Positions 48,553 to 50,342 of a DNA stretch of 50,342 bases are shown one piece after another. The position numbers were made by a program, and so were the translations under genes. The notes beneath the pieces were generated by a model that made no database searches, was not told the DNA's origin, and worked only from the letters and a program-made list of their open reading frames with translations. The DNA comes from Chitinophaga pinensis. GTDB taxonomy: Bacteria; Bacteroidota; Bacteroidia; Chitinophagales; Chitinophagaceae. The stretch covers positions 1 to 50,342 of the forward strand of contig CAMCQV010000002.1 in NCBI GenBank assembly GCA_945877085.1. Reading direction: 5' to 3'. Position 1 is the first letter of the stretch, and each line of letters opens with the position of its first letter.

Positions 48553-48576
48553 TAACTATTGTAAATCAATTAGTTA
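48553..48576. promoter_or_regulatory. third TAACTA-N12-TAGTTA dyad between blaI and the recombinase gene
   Basis: TAACTATTGTAAATCAATTAGTTA has the same half-sites as the two blaI-proximal dyads but a longer spacer. Confidence 0.35.
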
Positions 48577-48589
48577 TCAGATACAAATA

Positions 48590-49159
48590 CTAAAGTAAAA
48601 TATCAAACCCAGCGTAAACATCTGAAATCTCCTCCTTTGTAATTCCTAAATAGCGCCTTGATACCTGTGTGCTTGAGTGATTCAATATCATTGAAATTTT
48701 TAAGAAAACGTCTTCTGACCTGTTATTCTCATCATACAAGAAACGAGCTCCCGATTTACGTAGCGAGTGCGTAGATACCCTCTTTTTACGGATGCCAACA
48801 AACCTTGAACCAAACTGCAATAATCTATTTGTGTGGCGAAGTGAGTAAGTGAAGATGGTACAATCCAAGTTTGGATGTCCTATCAATTCATAGTATTCAA
48901 GTAATAATGACTTAAGAACAGAACCCACTTTAATACTCCGTTTCTTACCTGTTTTCTTTTCATTTAGGACGAGTTCGTCTTTATTTAATACACTCTCCCA
49001 AGTGAACCTTGATATGTCTGAATAACGAAGCAGTGTTCGAAATCCGAACTCTATTAATAGCGCCATCTGGTAGTTCTGCTCCTTTTGGAAGTACCTATTC
49101 AAACGTTTCAATTCGTCAGTGGTTAAATAATCACTCGTTTTTTCAATAGTGGTGGTCAT
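48590..49159 (-). CDS. short tyrosine recombinase (catalytic domain only)
   Basis: FRTLLRYSDI (Arg I), KKTGKKRSIKV (Lys), STHSLRKSGAR (HxxR), LNHSSTQVSRRYLG (H..Y); no N-terminal core-binding domain in 189 aa; in-frame TGA 30 nt upstream of the ATG. Confidence 0.88.
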   Translation of the reverse strand: MTTTIEKTSDYLTTDELKRLNRYFQKEQNYQMALLIEFGFRTLLRYSDISRFTWESVLNKDELVLNEKKTGKKRSIKVGSVLKSLLLEYYELIGHPNLDCTIFTYSLRHTNRLLQFGSRFVGIRKKRVSTHSLRKSGARFLYDENNRSEDVFLKISMILNHSSTQVSRRYLGITKEEISDVYAGFDILL

Positions 49160-49315
49160 AAAATGTGTTTTGGCTAATGTAGAGCCTCAAAGTCTCAAAA
49201 CCAGCTTTTTACCTCACTTTTGGTCATAAAAATGCGCTAAAATTAAACTGCCATTGAATATCAATTAGATGCATGTCTCTTAATATCTTTAACGGACATT
49301 TTATAAAAAAGAACC

Positions 49316-49333
49316 TTCTGACAGTTTTCAGAA
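49316..49333. repeat. hairpin containing CTGACAG
   Basis: TTCTGA-cagttt-TCAGAA within CTTCTGACAGTTTTCAGAAAG. Confidence 0.6.
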
Positions 49334-49451
49334 AGTCATAAACACAAATGCCATTCAAATTCTCAACTGTGATCAGGATTGAATATTTATTGGCAATGCA
49401 CAAATAATTGGAATGCTTGCTGTTATGTGTTAGGAATAAATTTAGGATCCG

Positions 49452-49763
49452 CTAGCGATACTTGTTTGGCATAATATCAGGGTCATATTCATTAATATCA
49501 TCCATCAGTTTTATCTCAAGGTCTTTGAAAAGGTATACCTCCAAGTAAAATGAAAGATATGCAGCAACATCCTCTTTGTACCCTGATATTCCAAACTTAT
49601 CACTCTTAACATTATTCATCCTCATCATTTGCTCAATCTTGTCTAACATGTAATAGTAGCAATCACTTTTATGGATATTATCGTTCATTTGAGATCCTTT
49701 TGATAATGCAAACACTGCAATTTCAGGGTACTTAATTTCTGGTCTATTTCTTTTTCTGTGCAT
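49452..49763 (-). CDS. hypothetical protein (103 aa)
   Basis: Open frame, acidic/Met-rich, no recognised family; overlaps the preceding small ORF by 20 nt. Confidence 0.55.
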   Translation of the reverse strand: MHRKRNRPEIKYPEIAVFALSKGSQMNDNIHKSDCYYYMLDKIEQMMRMNNVKSDKFGISGYKEDVAAYLSFYLEVYLFKDLEIKLMDDINEYDPDIMPNKYR

Positions 49764-49914
49764 GGGTGTTTGTTTTGATTAAATGGGTGTTCTTTATTTG
49801 TTTTTCCTCTTGGAGGGTTAGTACATTATTAGCTAGGGCTTTAAATTGGGTTTCACTAATAATCATCTTCAGTTTCCTGTTTGGACTGTCTTGTACAAGC
49901 GTTCTTAATTTCAT
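49744..49914 (-). CDS. hypothetical small protein (56 aa), not in supplied ORF track
   Basis: Manual translation MKLRTLVQDSPNRKLKMIISETQFKALANNVLTLQEEKQIKNTHLIKTNTHAQKKK*; overlaps the downstream ORF, same strand. Confidence 0.4.
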   Translation of the reverse strand: MKLRTLVQDSPNRKLKMIISETQFKALANNVLTLQEEKQIKNTHLIKTNTHAQKKK

Positions 49915-49980
49915 AAAATATCTTTAATAATAAATACACCCAACCCATGTAAGAAAGTCCCGCCAGTCGTCTTATTTTAA

Positions 49981-50332
49981 GAATAAATGGGGTTTATTCA
50001 CGAAAGGGATAGTATTTTCATAACTAGCAAAAACACTTAAACGCTAGTATTATTTGGGATAGTATTACACCCATACCGAAAAGATGGGGGTTGATCTTAT
50101 TATAGGTCTCCCAACTTCTCACGACAAATAAATTTTATTTTGAGGGTAGTTCTGCAAGGAACTTCCTGACAGATGGCAGGAAGTTGAGTACCAAAAATAA
50201 ATCACTAGTCCCCATTTCACCTTTACCGAAACAAGACAAGGTTGAAAATGAATTTTACTTTTACCGAAAACAGAAAAGGTGCAGAATATCTCCGAAACTA
50301 CCGGAGATTTCTTTATTTCAGGTAGTACCTGA
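49981..50332. repeat. dense non-coding array of eight inverted repeats, several sharing a (T)ACCGAAA loop
   Basis: Hairpins at 49981-49999, 50023-50048, 50070-50088, 50160-50185, 50219-50242, 50258-50278, 50288-50308 and 50318-50332, read directly from the sequence. Confidence 0.7.
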
Positions 50333-50342
50333 GGAGGTAATT

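Noticed and set aside
49981-50332. CRISPR array
   Set aside because: Repeat units are not identical, spacing is irregular, and there are no cas genes in the window.

Overview
AT-rich chromosomal window, most likely from a Bacteroidota bacterium of the Chitinophagaceae type. The lineage call is inferred from protein families: DUF4270, GSCFA, PorW/PorQ-like T9SS proteins, a CarboxypepD_reg/TonB receptor and a BlaR1-TonB fusion. Most of the window is ordinary core genome on both strands: topA, fatty-acid desaturase, ogt, cdd, lepB, pdhB, a TonB-dependent receptor, purC, trhO, penicillin acylase, rlmB, metK, a flippase-like protein, rfaE2-like, ALDH7-like, S8 protease, sucC, SprT-like, AtpZ/AtpI-like, PorW/SprE-like, PBP1A, PorQ-like, lon, der, era, and an initiator tRNA-fMet. 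Many genes are followed by clear intrinsic terminators. I also call two small ORFs absent from the supplied track: a 57-aa lipoprotein at 41437-41610(-) and a 56-aa ORF at 49744-49914(-). The least ordinary part is the right end (about 44.3-50.3 kb). It holds a BlaI - OmpH/Skp - BlaR1/TonB operon with repeated TAACTA/TAGTTA dyads upstream of blaI. Next to it are a catalytic-domain-only tyrosine recombinase, two overlapping small unknown ORFs, and a dense non-coding hairpin array in which several hairpins share a (T)ACCGAAA loop but have different, still complementary stems. That recombinase/hairpin region is the best candidate for something undescribed, but its function cannot be settled from this window.
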